A stretch of 64,000 nt of DNA from an uncultured SAR116 cluster alpha proteobacterium (GCA_902623185.1 CACNSW010000001.1:1-64000), one strand, 5' to 3'; positions 1 through 9,970 are shown, counted from the stretch's first letter. Numbers and translations are program-made. The notes: generated by a model from the sequence alone, not told the origin.

Positions 1-1455
1 CGAACGACCATAGGCGCCAAACATTGGTCTTGTATAGACAGGTTGCGGCGTTGGGATCGACGCATTAGGGTCACCCATTTGCGCGCAAGCAATGCTGCCA
101 CCAATAAGCACCATTTCGGGCTTTACGCCAAAAAAAGCTGGATGCCAGAGCACCAGATCAGCCCGTTTGCCAATGGCAATTGATCCAATATGCGCAGAGA
201 TGCCGTGCGCGATCGCCGGATTGATAGTGTATTTGGCGATATAGCGTTTTACCCTGACATTGTCATTGTTACCGGTTTCGGCGTCAAGCCTGCCACGTTG
301 CATCTTCATCTTATGCGCTGTCTGCCAGGTCCGTATAATCACCTCGCCAACGCGCCCCATTGCCTGGCTATCAGAAGCGATGATCGAAAACGCACCCATG
401 TCGTGAAGAATATCCTCAGCTGCAATTGTCTCGCGGCGAATCCGGCTTTCGGCAAATGCTACATCCTCTGGGATTGATTTGTCGAGATGGTGGCACACCA
501 TAAGCATATCCAGATGCTCTTCTATCGTGTTCACTGTGTAGGGACGTGTCGGGTTAGTCGAGGATGGCAGAACATGGCTCTCACCGCAGATCTTGATGAT
601 GTCGGGAGCATGTCCGCCGCCCGCGCCTTCGGTGTGAAATGCATGAATAACTCGCTCTTGAATCGCGGCGACAGTATTCTCGACAAAGCCGCTTTCGTTC
701 AGCGTGTCCGTGTGGATCATCACCTGAACATCCATCGCATCGGCAACTGACAAGCAATTTTCGATAGCGGCCGGTGTTGTCCCCCAATCCTCGTGAAGTT
801 TCAGCGCGCAGGCACCACCGCGAACCTGTTCCTCCAGCGCGGCTGGCAGGGCTGCATTGCCCTTACCGGCAAAGGCCAGATTCATGGCAAAACTATCAGC
901 CGACTGAAGCATTCTGCCTAAATGCCACGGACCCGGCGTACAGGTTGTCGCCAAGGTGCCATGCGCCGGGCCGGTGCCGCCGCCAAGCATTGTCGTCAAG
1001 CCGGAATGCAAGGCATCATCAATCTGCTGGGGGCAGATATAATGGATATGGCTGTCAAAACCCCCTGCGGTGAGAATATGCCCCTCACCAGCGATGGCCT
1101 CGGTACCCGGGCCAATGACGACATCCACCCCCGGCTGTGTATCAGGGTTTCCAGCCTTGCCAATGCAGCAGATCACGCCCTCACGAAGACCAATATCAGC
1201 CTTGAAAATGCCGGATACATCAACGACCAGCGCATTAGTGATCACAGTATCCACTGCGCCATCGGCGCGACTTGCCTGCGATTGACCCATGCCATCACGA
1301 ATGACCTTGCCACCACCAAATTTCACTTCCTCACCGTAAGTAGTGAAATCCTTTTCCACCTCAATGATTAGATCGGTATCAGCAAGCCGCAGGCGGTCAC
1401 CTGTCGTCGGGCCATACATGTCAGCATAGGCGGCACGAGAAATCTGTTTTGGCAT
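1..1455 (-). CDS. ureC: Urease alpha subunit UreC (3' end cut by window edge)
   Basis: Catalytic subunit of nickel urease, which hydrolyses urea to ammonia and carbamate in the cytoplasm. I translated the reverse strand from the ATG at 1455 and it stays open to base 1, giving 485 residues; the family is about 570 long, so roughly the last 85 are outside the window. The nickel ligands are all visible, offset by +2 from Klebsiella numbering: His136 and His138 (DSHIH), carbamylated Lys219 (ALKLHEDWG), His248, His274 and Asp362 (SDSQAM). The flap pair Cys321-His322 is also present. The start overlaps the ureB stop as TAATG, implying translational coupling. The nickel-insertion genes ureE, ureF and ureG would be expected to the left. 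Confidence 0.97.
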   Translation of the reverse strand, partial: MPKQISRAAYADMYGPTTGDRLRLADTDLIIEVEKDFTTYGEEVKFGGGKVIRDGMGQSQASRADGAVDTVITNALVVDVSGIFKADIGLREGVICCIGKAGNPDTQPGVDVVIGPGTEAIAGEGHILTAGGFDSHIHYICPQQIDDALHSGLTTMLGGGTGPAHGTLATTCTPGPWHLGRMLQSADSFAMNLAFAGKGNAALPAALEEQVRGGACALKLHEDWGTTPAAIENCLSVADAMDVQVMIHTDTLNESGFVENTVAAIQERVIHAFHTEGAGGGHAPDIIKICGESHVLPSSTNPTRPYTVNTIEEHLDMLMVCHHLDKSIPEDVAFAESRIRRETIAAEDILHDMGAFSIIASDSQAMGRVGEVIIRTWQTAHKMKMQRGRLDAETGNNDNVRVKRYIAKYTINPAIAHGISAHIGSIAIGKRADLVLWHPAFFGVKPEMVLIGGSIACAQMGDPNASIPTPQPVYTRPMFGAYGRS

Positions 1456-1760
1456 TACAGCGCTCCCATAATCTGCTTATTGAACCCATAGACAAGCCGG
1501 TTGCCGGACAAGGGCACCAGCATCACTTCGCGCTTTTGCCCGGGCTCAAACCTGACTGCAGTCCCAGCAGCAATATCGAGCCGCATGCCTCTTGCAAGTT
1601 GACGGTCAAAATCAAGCGCAGGATTAGTCTCGGCAAAATGATAATGACTGCCAACTTGAACCGGCCGATCACCAGTGTTGGCCACCACAAGAGAAATCTG
1701 CTCAACTCCTGCATTCAATATAATTTCTCCATCCGCTGGCAGTATCTCCCCGGGGATCAT
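1455..1760 (-). CDS. ureB: Urease beta subunit UreB
   Basis: Non-catalytic beta subunit of urease, 101 residues, the usual size for a separate bacterial beta chain. It begins [13 protein letters not shown] and contains the family stretch [13 protein letters not shown] followed by [15 protein letters not shown], which packs against UreC. It overlaps ureA by 4 nt (ATGA) and ureC by 1 nt (TAATG), so the three structural subunits are almost certainly made from one message in near-equal amounts. Confidence 0.97.
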   Translation of the reverse strand: MIPGEILPADGEIILNAGVEQISLVVANTGDRPVQVGSHYHFAETNPALDFDRQLARGMRLDIAAGTAVRFEPGQKREVMLVPLSGNRLVYGFNKQIMGAL

Positions 1761-2074
1761 GGTGCACCTCCTTTGCGGATCGGGTGATGGACCGTGACCA
1801 GCTTGGTGCCATCGGGAAAGGTGGCTTCGACCTGAACATCATGGATCATCTCGGCGATGCCCTCCATACATTGATCAACCGTGATCACATGCGCACCCGC
1901 TTCCATTAGCTCGGCAACCGACTTGCCATCACGGGCGCCCTCGACAACGAAATCAGTGATCAAGGCAATTGCTTCGGGATGATTCAGCTTCACACCTCGC
2001 TCCAGTCGTGCGCGCGCTACCATGGCAGCAAGGCTAACGAGCATTTTATCCTTTTCTCTGGGGGTCAGTTTCAT
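1757..2074 (-). CDS. ureA: Urease gamma subunit UreA
   Basis: Small gamma subunit of urease, 105 residues from the chosen ATG at 2074. An ATG also lies one codon upstream at 2077, but the Shine-Dalgarno sequence TGAGG overlapping the ureD stop is 6 nt from the 2074 ATG and only 3 nt from the other. [10 protein letters not shown] is also the typical family start. The motifs NHPEAIALI and [26 protein letters not shown] (in two parts, around residues 20-30 and 65-90) are characteristic. It lies 8 nt downstream of ureD and overlaps ureB. Confidence 0.97.
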   Translation of the reverse strand: MKLTPREKDKMLVSLAAMVARARLERGVKLNHPEAIALITDFVVEGARDGKSVAELMEAGAHVITVDQCMEGIAEMIHDVQVEATFPDGTKLVTVHHPIRKGGAP

Positions 2075-2082
2075 CATCTACC

Positions 2083-2901
2083 TCATGATTGCCAAACGCC
2101 AGGCAACTGCTCCGAACGCATTGCAGTTATTATACGTGAAAGATCAGCCTTGCCAGCCATAGCCTGAGACGCCAGCAAGCGCAAAACTAGCCTGTCCTGC
2201 CAGACAGACAATGCCGCCCGCGTCTGCAACGCAGCCAGCATTGGCTCGATATTGGCCTTCATCTGTTCAAGGTGAGGACCGACATAGACGCATGTTGCCG
2301 CCATCTGCGCGCCTACCGTACCAGCTTTGGCCCCTAGTAGACCAGCAACATCGTCATCCAGGCGCGACGCTTCGGCATGGACCAAATGGCCGTCACGGCG
2401 AATGCGCCAGTGGTCGGTGAAATAGCAATTCGCCAGAGTCTCACCCATTGCGTGCCGCCCAAAAACAAGCGATTCCAGAACCAGACACTCGCTGCTGGCA
2501 TCCAGATCAATTTCGATGCTCCGGGCCAACCGACTCTCGTCGAAAAGAATGGTTTCCTGCGGCACCCAGTGCAATGCAGCACCATTCCTCGCTGACAGTT
2601 TAATGATCATGCTGGCGATATCGGTCGTGCTACTAGCATAGGCACGTTCGGCTGTTTGGGTGGTTACAAGCACCTGGCTGGCATCAGAAGAGCATTCATA
2701 TCGATAGGCGTCACCACCGGTTACGCCGCCCGCGGTATTCACCAACACAATTTCATGCGCACGGTTGAAACTGCGCGGCAACAAAGCCTTTGCAGCACCC
2801 GATTGGTAAAGTCGGTCAAGTGCACCCGCGCGAAACGCGACATCCACCGCGCCACGCGATCGCTGAAGTGCAGTTGCAAATATATTGGTTCCATCCATCA
2901 T
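2083..2901 (-). CDS. ureD: Urease accessory protein UreD
   Basis: UreD (UreH) is the scaffold that binds apo-urease and recruits UreF and UreG for nickel loading and lysine carbamylation. The 272 residues match the family length. Family features seen are VNTAGGVTGGD near residues 53-63, TTQTAERAYAS near 80, and LESLVFGRHAMGE near 140. It is the first gene of the visible urease operon, in the order common in Alphaproteobacteria (ureD-A-B-C). Several in-frame ATGs cluster at the start (2901, 2898, 2894), so the exact first codon is uncertain by a few residues. I see no clear promoter in the 260 bases upstream, which separate it from tRNA-Val. Confidence 0.94.
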   Translation of the reverse strand: MMDGTNIFATALQRSRGAVDVAFRAGALDRLYQSGAAKALLPRSFNRAHEIVLVNTAGGVTGGDAYRYECSSDASQVLVTTQTAERAYASSTTDIASMIIKLSARNGAALHWVPQETILFDESRLARSIEIDLDASSECLVLESLVFGRHAMGETLANCYFTDHWRIRRDGHLVHAEASRLDDDVAGLLGAKAGTVGAQMAATCVYVGPHLEQMKANIEPMLAALQTRAALSVWQDRLVLRLLASQAMAGKADLSRIITAMRSEQLPGVWQS

Positions 2902-3165
2902 TCTGACTATTCATATAGCAATTTGCTGGTCGTACGCCAACCAACTAGCGCAGCTTTGCTTTGTACACAACTGGATTGCATCTGATATAGACAAACTCAC
3001 TGGGCGTCATTATTAAAATCTGATCAGCAAATCATAAGGCAAAATCACGATATTGCTCGACGAGTTCAATAAACTTGGAACGCATGAAGATTAATGAGAA
3101 TTTTTTCGGTAAAAAATCAGCCAGGGGAATAACAGCAAATTTCTGTTGACCGACTTAAGTTTAAA

Positions 3166-3240
<75 letters not shown>

Positions 3241-3474
3241 CATTTCGTTCTACACCGTTTGTGTCCATTTCTGATGGGTACGGCCTATTCGACGAGGCTA
3301 TATCTGCACCAACATCGTTAGTTTCGCAAGCCTTTTCTCACACAGCCGCGGGCAATTAATTGCGGTTTATGGACAAGCGCTGCGAACCATTCCGCAAATC
3401 TATCGCTGTTACTTATTAACGCAGGGTCGGCTTGACGATTGTTTGGGTTGAAATAACCGTGGTATTACATTGAT

Positions 3475-4437
3475 ATGAGGTATTCGGCGGAAAATTCAGA
3501 AATCACACCGATGTTAGGAGAGTCGGCGAAGATTGACTCCGACGGAGCCCTAGCTATTTCAGTCATTCCAACCGAAGTGATAAACAGTCCTAGCTACAGC
3601 TCGCTGACTGTTCATAAAAGCGTAATTAATGTTTTAGCCCCAGTGGTTGCTTCCTGCCCACATGCCGGCCGCGACTATCCTGCTACACTGACAGAGACAG
3701 CAACGCTGCCAGTGTCGCATATGCGTGGGTTAGAGGATTTTGGGGTTGATCATCTAATTACTGGATTAGCGATACACGGCATCACGACAGTAGTCAACAA
3801 CGTTGCACGGGCTTATATTGACGTAAATAGGCCTGTTGGCGCCTTGGATGCGTCAATGTTCGATACGCCTGTTGAGGCGGACAAGCCCTCTCGGCATGTT
3901 AGCGCTGGCTATGGACTGATACCTCGCCTTTCGGCCTTGCGGCAGCCTCTTTATAAGCTTCCGCTGCCCGCCTGCGAGGTAGAACACCGGCTTGGCTTTG
4001 CCCACTTTCCCTATCATAGCATGTTATCCGCGCAAATTGCCGCCGCTAAAGCTGAGCACGGGCATTGCTTGCTGGTTGATTTCCACTCGATGCCCCCCAA
4101 CGACCGAACCAATCGACAGCTAGCTGACATCATTCTGGGAGATTGTGACGGAAAAACGCTTGATCGAGAGCTTGGTAATTCTATTACCAGCTTCTTTGAT
4201 GATGAGGGGCTGAGCGTCGCATGGAATGAGCCATATTCTGGGGGGTTTATCACTCGCGAACATGGACGCGTCGGCACACCCAACCAGTCGATCCAAATTG
4301 AGATCAATCGTTCTCTCTACATGCGTGATGCTCGGCTGTCCGTACGTGAACCGTATGCTGTCCCCGAACAGATCAAATATATAGCTGGCGTCATCAACCG
4401 CTTCGGTGCATTTTTGGTCGATCTGCGACAGAATTAA
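3475..4437 (+). CDS. N-formylglutamate amidohydrolase family protein
   Basis: A 320-residue protein of the N-formylglutamate amidohydrolase family (HutG/FGase type), zinc enzymes that release formate from N-formylglutamate or related N-formyl amino acids. Family hallmarks are SCPHAGRDYP near residue 59 (metal-binding His), RGLEDFGVDHL near 83, ARAYIDVNR near 112, LLVDFHSMP near 198 and IQIEINRSLYM near 279. The first roughly 50 residues are not typical of the family, so the true start may be a later ATG such as 3511. It converges with der, leaving 7 bases between the stops. Its exact substrate cannot be told from the sequence; a role in histidine breakdown is possible, but no other hut genes are present. 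Confidence 0.85.
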   Translation: MRYSAENSEITPMLGESAKIDSDGALAISVIPTEVINSPSYSSLTVHKSVINVLAPVVASCPHAGRDYPATLTETATLPVSHMRGLEDFGVDHLITGLAIHGITTVVNNVARAYIDVNRPVGALDASMFDTPVEADKPSRHVSAGYGLIPRLSALRQPLYKLPLPACEVEHRLGFAHFPYHSMLSAQIAAAKAEHGHCLLVDFHSMPPNDRTNRQLADIILGDCDGKTLDRELGNSITSFFDDEGLSVAWNEPYSGGFITREHGRVGTPNQSIQIEINRSLYMRDARLSVREPYAVPEQIKYIAGVINRFGAFLVDLRQN

Positions 4438-4444
4438 AAAAAAC

Positions 4445-5896
4445 TTACCGTCCCTTCTTTGCGTAGGGATTGTCACCCTTACGCATTACCATCCTGATGG
4501 GGATGCCACGTAGACCAAAATCCTGACGCAGGCCCGTCGTAAGATAACGCAGATAGCTCTTGGGCAAGTCTGCCGGTCGACTGACAAATAGGGCAAAAGT
4601 TGGAGGCCGAGTTTTGATTTGGGTCATGTAGCGTATCCGCAATCGACGCCCCTCAACAAGTGGTGGAGGATGGTTTTCCAGAACAAGTTCAAGCCAACGA
4701 TTTAATCGGCCTGTTGAAATCCGAGTGTTCCAAAGTCCATACATCTCGTCCGCAGCGGCAAGCAGTTTACCAAGCCCAAGTTGATAGAGGCCGGACATCT
4801 GAATTACTGGTACGCCGCGAAGCTGCGCCAGCGATGTCTGTAAGCGGTAAGCAATCTTTCCAGTAGCAGCCTGTTTATTGTCGACTGCATCCCACTTATT
4901 GGCACCAATGACAATCGCGCGACCTTCATCGGCAATCAGCCGGGCAAGGGCGAGGTCTTGCTTGTTTAATTCCTCATTGGGATCAATAAGCAGCACACAC
5001 AGGTGGGCAAATTGAATTGCCCGCAGCGCATCGCTCACCATTAGTTTTTCAACCTTGTCAGCGATCCGTGCCCGACGACGTATCCCTGCCGTATCAACCA
5101 ATTTATAGGGTTGGCCCCGCCACTCGAATAGCACCTCAATAGCATCACGCGTAATGCCCGCTTCCGGACCTGTCAGCAACCTATCCTCACCAACTAGGCT
5201 ATTTACCAAGGTAGATTTGCCCATATTTGGACGCCCAACAATGGCAATACGCATGGTTTCATGGATACTATCATCCTGCCAAATTTCAATTGGATTGCCA
5301 ACTTCGTCAAAGCGCTCCCAATCATCGGACGTTTCCTCAACATCCTCCTCAGTGGTCAGCAAAAAGTCATCTTCACCCGTCAGAACACCCGCAAGCCCTA
5401 TAGCCTTTGCAGCAGCCAGTAGGGTGTCATGAAGATCAACCATGCCCTCACCATGCGACGCAGAGATTGGCACGGGTTCACCAAGCCCAAGGCGCCAGGC
5501 CTCAGCCAAGCCTGCTGCGCCAGCATTACCCTCACATTTGTTTGCAAGCAAGATTACCTTAGCGCCTGATTTACGAATCTTGCTAGCGAAGAAGCTGTCT
5601 ACAGGTGTAACCCCTGCTCTCGCGTCAACCACAAGCATGGTTATATCGGCATCGCGAATAGCTATTTCTGTCTGTCGGCGCATACGATCCTCGAGCGAGC
5701 CATCGATGGCCTCTTCTAAGCCAGCAGTATCAATCACCCTAAACTTCAATGTCGCAAGGGTCGCATCACCCTCACGCCGATCACGGGTAACACCCGGTTG
5801 ATCGTCAACAATCGCGTGCTGACGACCAATCAGCCTGTTGAACAGCGTCGATTTACCAACATTTGGCCGCCCAACAATGGCACAGGTTATTGTCAT
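4445..5896 (-). CDS. der: Ribosome-assembly GTPase Der (EngA)
   Basis: Der has two tandem GTPase domains and a C-terminal KH-like domain, and acts in maturation of the 50S ribosomal subunit. The 483 residues show P-loops GRPNVGKST (residues 8-16) and GRPNMGKST (about 222), switch motifs DTAGLEEA and DTAGIRRR, and base-recognition motifs NKCE and NKWD. The C-terminal KH-type domain ends with GIPIRMVMRKGDNPY. The linker between the GTPase domains is acidic (DDFLLTTEEDVEETSDD). It follows bamB on the same strand (85 bases apart), the conserved yfgM-bamB-der arrangement also seen in E. coli. Confidence 0.97.
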   Translation of the reverse strand: MTITCAIVGRPNVGKSTLFNRLIGRQHAIVDDQPGVTRDRREGDATLATLKFRVIDTAGLEEAIDGSLEDRMRRQTEIAIRDADITMLVVDARAGVTPVDSFFASKIRKSGAKVILLANKCEGNAGAAGLAEAWRLGLGEPVPISASHGEGMVDLHDTLLAAAKAIGLAGVLTGEDDFLLTTEEDVEETSDDWERFDEVGNPIEIWQDDSIHETMRIAIVGRPNMGKSTLVNSLVGEDRLLTGPEAGITRDAIEVLFEWRGQPYKLVDTAGIRRRARIADKVEKLMVSDALRAIQFAHLCVLLIDPNEELNKQDLALARLIADEGRAIVIGANKWDAVDNKQAATGKIAYRLQTSLAQLRGVPVIQMSGLYQLGLGKLLAAADEMYGLWNTRISTGRLNRWLELVLENHPPPLVEGRRLRIRYMTQIKTRPPTFALFVSRPADLPKSYLRYLTTGLRQDFGLRGIPIRMVMRKGDNPYAKKGR

Positions 5897-5981
5897 GGTT
5901 AAAACACCACTTCAAAGGTCATTACTCTGGGCCGGGTTGTGTCCAACAAAATCACAGACTGTTGCCCTAAAAACTCAAAGT

Positions 5982-7352
5982 CTATTCAAACACACTAAGC
6001 TTTCCGCTGACACCAAGCACAAAAAGCTTGCCAGCAGCAATCTGCGGCGAGGTCAATACGGTCATCCCTAGTGATTTCACCCCAAGTTCATCGCCATTGT
6101 CAGGATTAAACAGATGTAACATCCCAGATTTGCTGATAACAATCACCTTATTTCCGGCAACGATAGGACCAACATAGCGTGGCGGGTTCTCGCTAACAAC
6201 GGCATCTAGTGACGTGGCATCAGGAAGCTCGGCAACCCAACGGACCGCTCCATCGGAACGTCGCAGGGCGTAAAGACGGCCATCATGACCCATCAAAAAA
6301 AGCGTTTTACCAGCTAGCCACGGCATTTCAATGCCGCCTATACGCTGTTCCCAAACAAGCAGACCGTTTCGCCCACTAAAGGCAGCCAATCGTCCAGACT
6401 GGCTAACAACAAAAATCAGGCCACCATCGTGAACTGGGTGTGCTCTAATGTCACCAATACCCTCTATCGAGGTGCGTGGGCTAAAAGTCGCCACCGAATC
6501 CGTCCAAAGTAATTCGCCGTCATCTGCATTAAAATATGTTACTTCACCATGGGCACCAGCAACGACTAAGCCGCCATTAGCATAAGCTGGCGCTGGCGCG
6601 CCAAACATAACTGTCTCGCCAGAAAGGCCAACACGATCCCAGACGCGCTCTCCATCTTCCAACCTGAACACATGCAAATTACCATCAAGATCGGTAACAA
6701 CAACGGCCCGCTCATCAATCGTTGTCGGCCCCGAACGCAACGGCAAATCGCTAGCAACATTCCATTCAATGCTGCCATCATCGTAATTCAGCAAAGCTAA
6801 ATTACGGCCGCCAGCATGCGCTATCAAGCCTTGTGAAGACAACACAATGCCACCTCCAACACCGGGAAGCGGGTCATCTAACTGCTTTTCAATGCTCACT
6901 GACCAAATGACATCACCTGAGTTTAGTTCAAACGCTGTTACTATGCCGTTTGGCGCCACCGTGTAGACATGACTATGACCAACAACAGGTGTTGCAAGAT
7001 CAACCAGGGCGCTACCTTTACCACCGATCGATGCAGACCAAACCCGATTCAGCGTCGCTTCAAATTGCAAATGCCCACCCGAATGTCCTGGGTTCAAACC
7101 CACCGTTGGTGCTTCTACCACGTTCACCATTGGTGGTAAGCCCGCCCCCTCTGCAAGTGCTTCTAAATCACTCGCAATAATCGTGGGGTTTGGAAGAACA
7201 GAAATGCGGTCTCCTTTCAAGATCAGTTCATCATCCGAACAACCCGACAGCATTGAGACCAAAACCAACAGCTGGGTAGCTAGCAGACACCGAACTCGGC
7301 GAGTTAGACGTAGGTATATCTTTGCAGCGGGCTTTTGACTAATTGTTGTCAT
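5982..7352 (-). CDS. bamB: Outer membrane assembly lipoprotein BamB
   Basis: BamB is the beta-propeller lipoprotein of the BAM complex that inserts beta-barrel proteins into the outer membrane. The 456 residues begin with a basic region and a hydrophobic segment ending in the lipobox MLSGC, with the lipidated cysteine at residue 38. The rest is a series of PQQ-like propeller blades with repeats such as GDVIWSVS, GSIEWNVA, GERVWDRV, GELLWTDS, GLLVWEQR and GAVRWVAE, regularly spaced about 45 residues apart. It is somewhat longer than E. coli BamB (392). It lies 48 bases downstream of the yfgM-like gene and upstream of der, supporting the assignment. Confidence 0.93.
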   Translation of the reverse strand: MTTISQKPAAKIYLRLTRRVRCLLATQLLVLVSMLSGCSDDELILKGDRISVLPNPTIIASDLEALAEGAGLPPMVNVVEAPTVGLNPGHSGGHLQFEATLNRVWSASIGGKGSALVDLATPVVGHSHVYTVAPNGIVTAFELNSGDVIWSVSIEKQLDDPLPGVGGGIVLSSQGLIAHAGGRNLALLNYDDGSIEWNVASDLPLRSGPTTIDERAVVVTDLDGNLHVFRLEDGERVWDRVGLSGETVMFGAPAPAYANGGLVVAGAHGEVTYFNADDGELLWTDSVATFSPRTSIEGIGDIRAHPVHDGGLIFVVSQSGRLAAFSGRNGLLVWEQRIGGIEMPWLAGKTLFLMGHDGRLYALRRSDGAVRWVAELPDATSLDAVVSENPPRYVGPIVAGNKVIVISKSGMLHLFNPDNGDELGVKSLGMTVLTSPQIAAGKLFVLGVSGKLSVFE

Positions 7353-7400
7353 CTTGGCTTCCGTTTGAAAAAAAAATCATAGCGCAGTCAGACAGGGCGA

Positions 7401-8036
7401 TCATCTCGTAGCTGATTTAATAATCGTTACCATTTGACTCGCCCGCTGACGGAGTTCTGGTGATATTTCTGGAATACCGAGGATCGATTCAAATTTTTTA
7501 AGCGCCGCATCCGAATCGTTCTTCTCAAGATCCAGAGCAGCACTCTGTTCAAGTGCCAACCCCTGCCACGGTCCCGGCGCAGATATCAACACGGCCAGTT
7601 GTTCCTGTGACTGTTTAGGATCAGTTCCCTCTGGGGCGTTCATCACTGCCAGCAAAAGCGCCGCCTGCTGATACAACGGCTTGATCGCCTTGTTCTTAAC
7701 CAGTGTCATGTAATCGGCAACCGCCCCGTCATTATCCCCTTCAGCAGTTTTTGCCGCAGCGAGGCGAAATTGGGCGAGCATTTGATAACCTTCTGTCAAA
7801 CTTGCCATCGCTTGGGTGAGCGAAGCCGCAACATCGTCAGAGCCAATGGCAAACTGATAAGCATTGGCTGCTGCTTCCGCTCTTTTGGCTTTCAAAGCCT
7901 TGTAGCCTTGGGCAGAGCCAACACCAAGTATAACAGCCACTACCGCTACTATAAAAAATTTACCATAACGCGCCCAGAGTTGTTGAGCTTTGTCTTTCTT
8001 TAACTCTTCGTCAATTTCATCAAAAATATCAGCCAT
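7401..8036 (-). CDS. YfgM-like membrane-anchored TPR protein
   Basis: A 211-residue inner-membrane protein with a short cytoplasmic N terminus (MADIFDEIDEELKKDKAQ), one membrane segment around residues 27-43, and a periplasmic helical domain of tetratricopeptide type (QFRLAAAKTAEGDNDGAVADY near 90-110). YfgM in E. coli is a periplasmic ancillary factor of the SecYEG/PpiD machinery encoded next to bamB and der, and the same order is seen here. Function is therefore inferred from family and context. It is divergent from the DUF2794 gene at 8179. Confidence 0.85.
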   Translation of the reverse strand: MADIFDEIDEELKKDKAQQLWARYGKFFIVAVVAVILGVGSAQGYKALKAKRAEAAANAYQFAIGSDDVAASLTQAMASLTEGYQMLAQFRLAAAKTAEGDNDGAVADYMTLVKNKAIKPLYQQAALLLAVMNAPEGTDPKQSQEQLAVLISAPGPWQGLALEQSAALDLEKNDSDAALKKFESILGIPEISPELRQRASQMVTIIKSATR

Positions 8037-8178
8037 AGATTTTTCTTCAATAAACGTCAGTAAGGGACAGTTCTCAAAGGGCTACAGCAAATGCAATATT
8101 GACGCCAGCCCAAAGCTGTCCCAACATAAACAAATAGTGAGTAAACAGCCAACTTAAAAACGCAGGTGCAGTGATACA

Positions 8179-8508
8179 TTGTCCAGCATAAGCAGCCCTA
8201 AAAAACTAAGGCTTCAGTTATATTTTTCGCGAGCCGAACTCAGTTTGATCCTATCTGCCTACAGCGCGAGGGTTGCAACTGGTGAATGGCGGGACTATGC
8301 GCTCGATTACAAAAATAGTGTCGCAATGTTTTCAATATTTCGCCATACTCTTGAAACCCCAGTTTTTGTGATTGAAAAACGTCAACGACATCATAAGGAG
8401 GCAGCACAGTTTCTGCTACATGACCGTACTCGCCTTCTTTACAAATCTGCTCAACTTGTTGATCTGATCAGCCATTTTAGTAAACTACCGCGCCTCATAA
8501 GCGGCTAA
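8179..8508 (+). CDS. DUF2794 family protein
   Basis: A 109-residue conserved protein of the DUF2794 family, found essentially in Alphaproteobacteria and of unknown function. The recognisable core is ELSLILSAYSARVATGEWRDYALDY (roughly residues 20-44) followed by FSIFRHTLETPVFVIEKR, ending in a helix with DLISHFSKLPR. No signal peptide or membrane segment is seen. It is divergent from the yfgM-bamB-der operon across 142 bases. It is useful mainly as a taxonomic marker for this window. Confidence 0.82.
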   Translation: MSSISSPKKLRLQLYFSRAELSLILSAYSARVATGEWRDYALDYKNSVAMFSIFRHTLETPVFVIEKRQRHHKEAAQFLLHDRTRLLYKSAQLVDLISHFSKLPRLISG

Positions 8509-8623
8509 TTTGCAACATTATTTCACCAATCAATAGTCTAAAAGACTGGCATTAAGCTTTGCAACTATTGCCAAATGTTTAACCGTCTATTAATTAGAAC
8601 AAATAGTGAACAATTAAAAACTA

Positions 8624-8920
8624 ATGGTGTTTGGTAGCATGGACGGATCCAAAAATCTGAAAATTGAACGAAATGAGCCTAGCAATCCGACTACACTGGC
8701 AGACCTTGCTTCTGAAAATATAGGTGTTTTCTGCTGGTGCAACCGGTGTAATCACAATGCGGAACTGTCAATATCATCATTGATTAGCATTTTAGACCCT
8801 CTGTTTCCTGTTCCCAAACTTGGCAGTCTGATGCGGTGTTCAGCATGTAACGCACAAGATGTTGTAACGCGCCCAGCTTGGCCAAGCCCCGGTGGCGGCG
8901 CAATCGCCCGCCATGATTGA
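8624..8920 (+). CDS. Small zinc-ribbon-like conserved protein
   Basis: A 98-residue protein with two cysteine pairs, CWCNRC near residues 38-43 and CSAC near 73-76, spaced like a zinc ribbon. They flank the stretch LISILDPLFPVPKLGSLMRC. The C terminus PAWPSPGGG resembles small uncharacterised alphaproteobacterial proteins I know of. Function is unknown; the cysteines suggest metal binding. The start could be the second Met (MDGSK, 15 bases downstream). Confidence 0.65.
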   Translation: MVFGSMDGSKNLKIERNEPSNPTTLADLASENIGVFCWCNRCNHNAELSISSLISILDPLFPVPKLGSLMRCSACNAQDVVTRPAWPSPGGGAIARHD

Positions 8921-9088
8921 TGTTTGCCGCTTACTCGGCGTCACTACGACAAAGATAGCATTACTTTGACAAAAGGCCATGGACAGGCGACGCCATATAA
9001 GATAAATCATTTAGCGATAAATGGTGCAATGGGGAAGATTGCTTGCCATGAAAATCACCAGACATATCAAATAAGAAAGACACTGCTT

Positions 9089-9304
9089 ATGAACGCAAGC
9101 GATACCGCCAAGGTCCAGCGATACCTGAGGCAACGTTTTGGCAATCACAAACTAAGTATTGCTCGTCGCGAAACCAAGGATGATTCAGCTGAGTTGATGA
9201 TTGAGGATGAATTTATAGGTGTTGTGTTCCGTGATGATGAAGATGGCGAGACCTGCTATCACGTGCAGATTTCGATTCTTGAGGAGGATCTTGAAGACGT
9301 CTGA
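9089..9304 (+). CDS. DUF3126 family protein
   Basis: A 71-residue DUF3126 protein, a small alphaproteobacterial family without known function. The core reads VQRYLRQRFGNHKLSIARR, then VFRDDEDGETCYHVQISILEEDLE, matching the family along its whole length. I place the start at the ATG at 9089 because the open frame upstream (from 8924) carries a low-complexity extension unlike the family, and MNASDTAKVQRYL gives the usual length of about 70. It converges with lysE; an inverted repeat spans the two gene ends. Confidence 0.82.
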   Translation: MNASDTAKVQRYLRQRFGNHKLSIARRETKDDSAELMIEDEFIGVVFRDDEDGETCYHVQISILEEDLEDV

Positions 9305-9339
9305 TCTGGCCATGCAGATTTCAGAACGTTAGATCAGAC
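9299..9339. terminator. Inverted repeat between convergent genes (possible bidirectional terminator)
   Basis: GTCTGATC at 9299-9306 and GATCAGAC at 9332-9339 are perfect 8-base arms separated by 25 bases. They span both stop codons of the convergent DUF3126 and LysE genes. There is no T-run on either side, so activity as an intrinsic terminator is uncertain. Confidence 0.35.
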
Positions 9340-9970
9340 CACTTGCATTTAGCATTGAGAACGCCAGTACAAACATGATTACAGCAATCCCTGCATCCAG
9401 AATACGCCATAAATATGGCCGCTCCACATAGGGTGCCAGAAATTTTGCTCCGTAGGCGAGCGAGAAAAAAAATACGAAGCTAGAGATGGCTGCGCCTAGC
9501 CCAAAATAAAACTTATTTGTTGCCTCAAATTGTAGGGACACAGTCCCTATCAACACAACGGTATCCAGATAAACATGCGGATTTCCAAAAGTCAGCATAG
9601 CGGTAATCGCCAACGTCGGTAATAGCCTCGTTTCAAACCCTTTATGATAGGAAATTTTGGCATTGCCACGTATCGCATCACGCAACCGCAATACTCCATA
9701 GAACGCAAGCCATAGGCTAGCAACACCAAAAAGCAAGGTTGAATACATATTAGCAAGTTCAGCAATGAACAGCGAAATACCACCGACACCAACAGCGATT
9801 AAAAGCGCATCCGATCCCGCACAAAACAAAGCAACGGCAAAGATATGACGACCCATCAACCCTTGACGCAACACAAAAGCATTCTGCGCGCCAATCGCTA
9901 AGATCAGAGATAACCCTGTGGCGAATCCGGTGGTGAAGGCAGAAACGGCAGGCTCAAATAAGCCAAGCAT
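9329..9970 (-). CDS. LysE/ArgO family amino-acid exporter
   Basis: A 213-residue inner-membrane protein of the LysE family, which exports basic amino acids such as lysine or arginine, driven by the proton gradient. It has about six hydrophobic segments and the family motif GLSLILAIGAQNAFVLRQG near residues 19-37, which is specific for the LysE/ArgO branch. A second motif, FGNPHVYLDTVVLIG, follows near residue 127. The start ATG directly follows the stop of the small membrane protein upstream (TAAATG), so the two are co-translated. Substrate is not determined. Confidence 0.9.
   Translation of the reverse strand: MLGLFEPAVSAFTTGFATGLSLILAIGAQNAFVLRQGLMGRHIFAVALFCAGSDALLIAVGVGGISLFIAELANMYSTLLFGVASLWLAFYGVLRLRDAIRGNAKISYHKGFETRLLPTLAITAMLTFGNPHVYLDTVVLIGTVSLQFEATNKFYFGLGAAISSFVFFFSLAYGAKFLAPYVERPYLWRILDAGIAVIMFVLAFSMLNASGLI

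Noticed and set aside
190..1371. Several plus-strand open frames over the start of the window
   Set aside because: They are antisense to ureC, whose reverse-strand reading is continuous and carries every nickel ligand.
3131..3147. Short hairpin AACAG/CTGTT downstream of tRNA-Val
   Set aside because: Only five base pairs with the T-run too far away to call a terminator.
8924..9088. N-terminal extension of the DUF3126 frame
   Set aside because: Composition unlike the family; the 9089 ATG gives the normal length.
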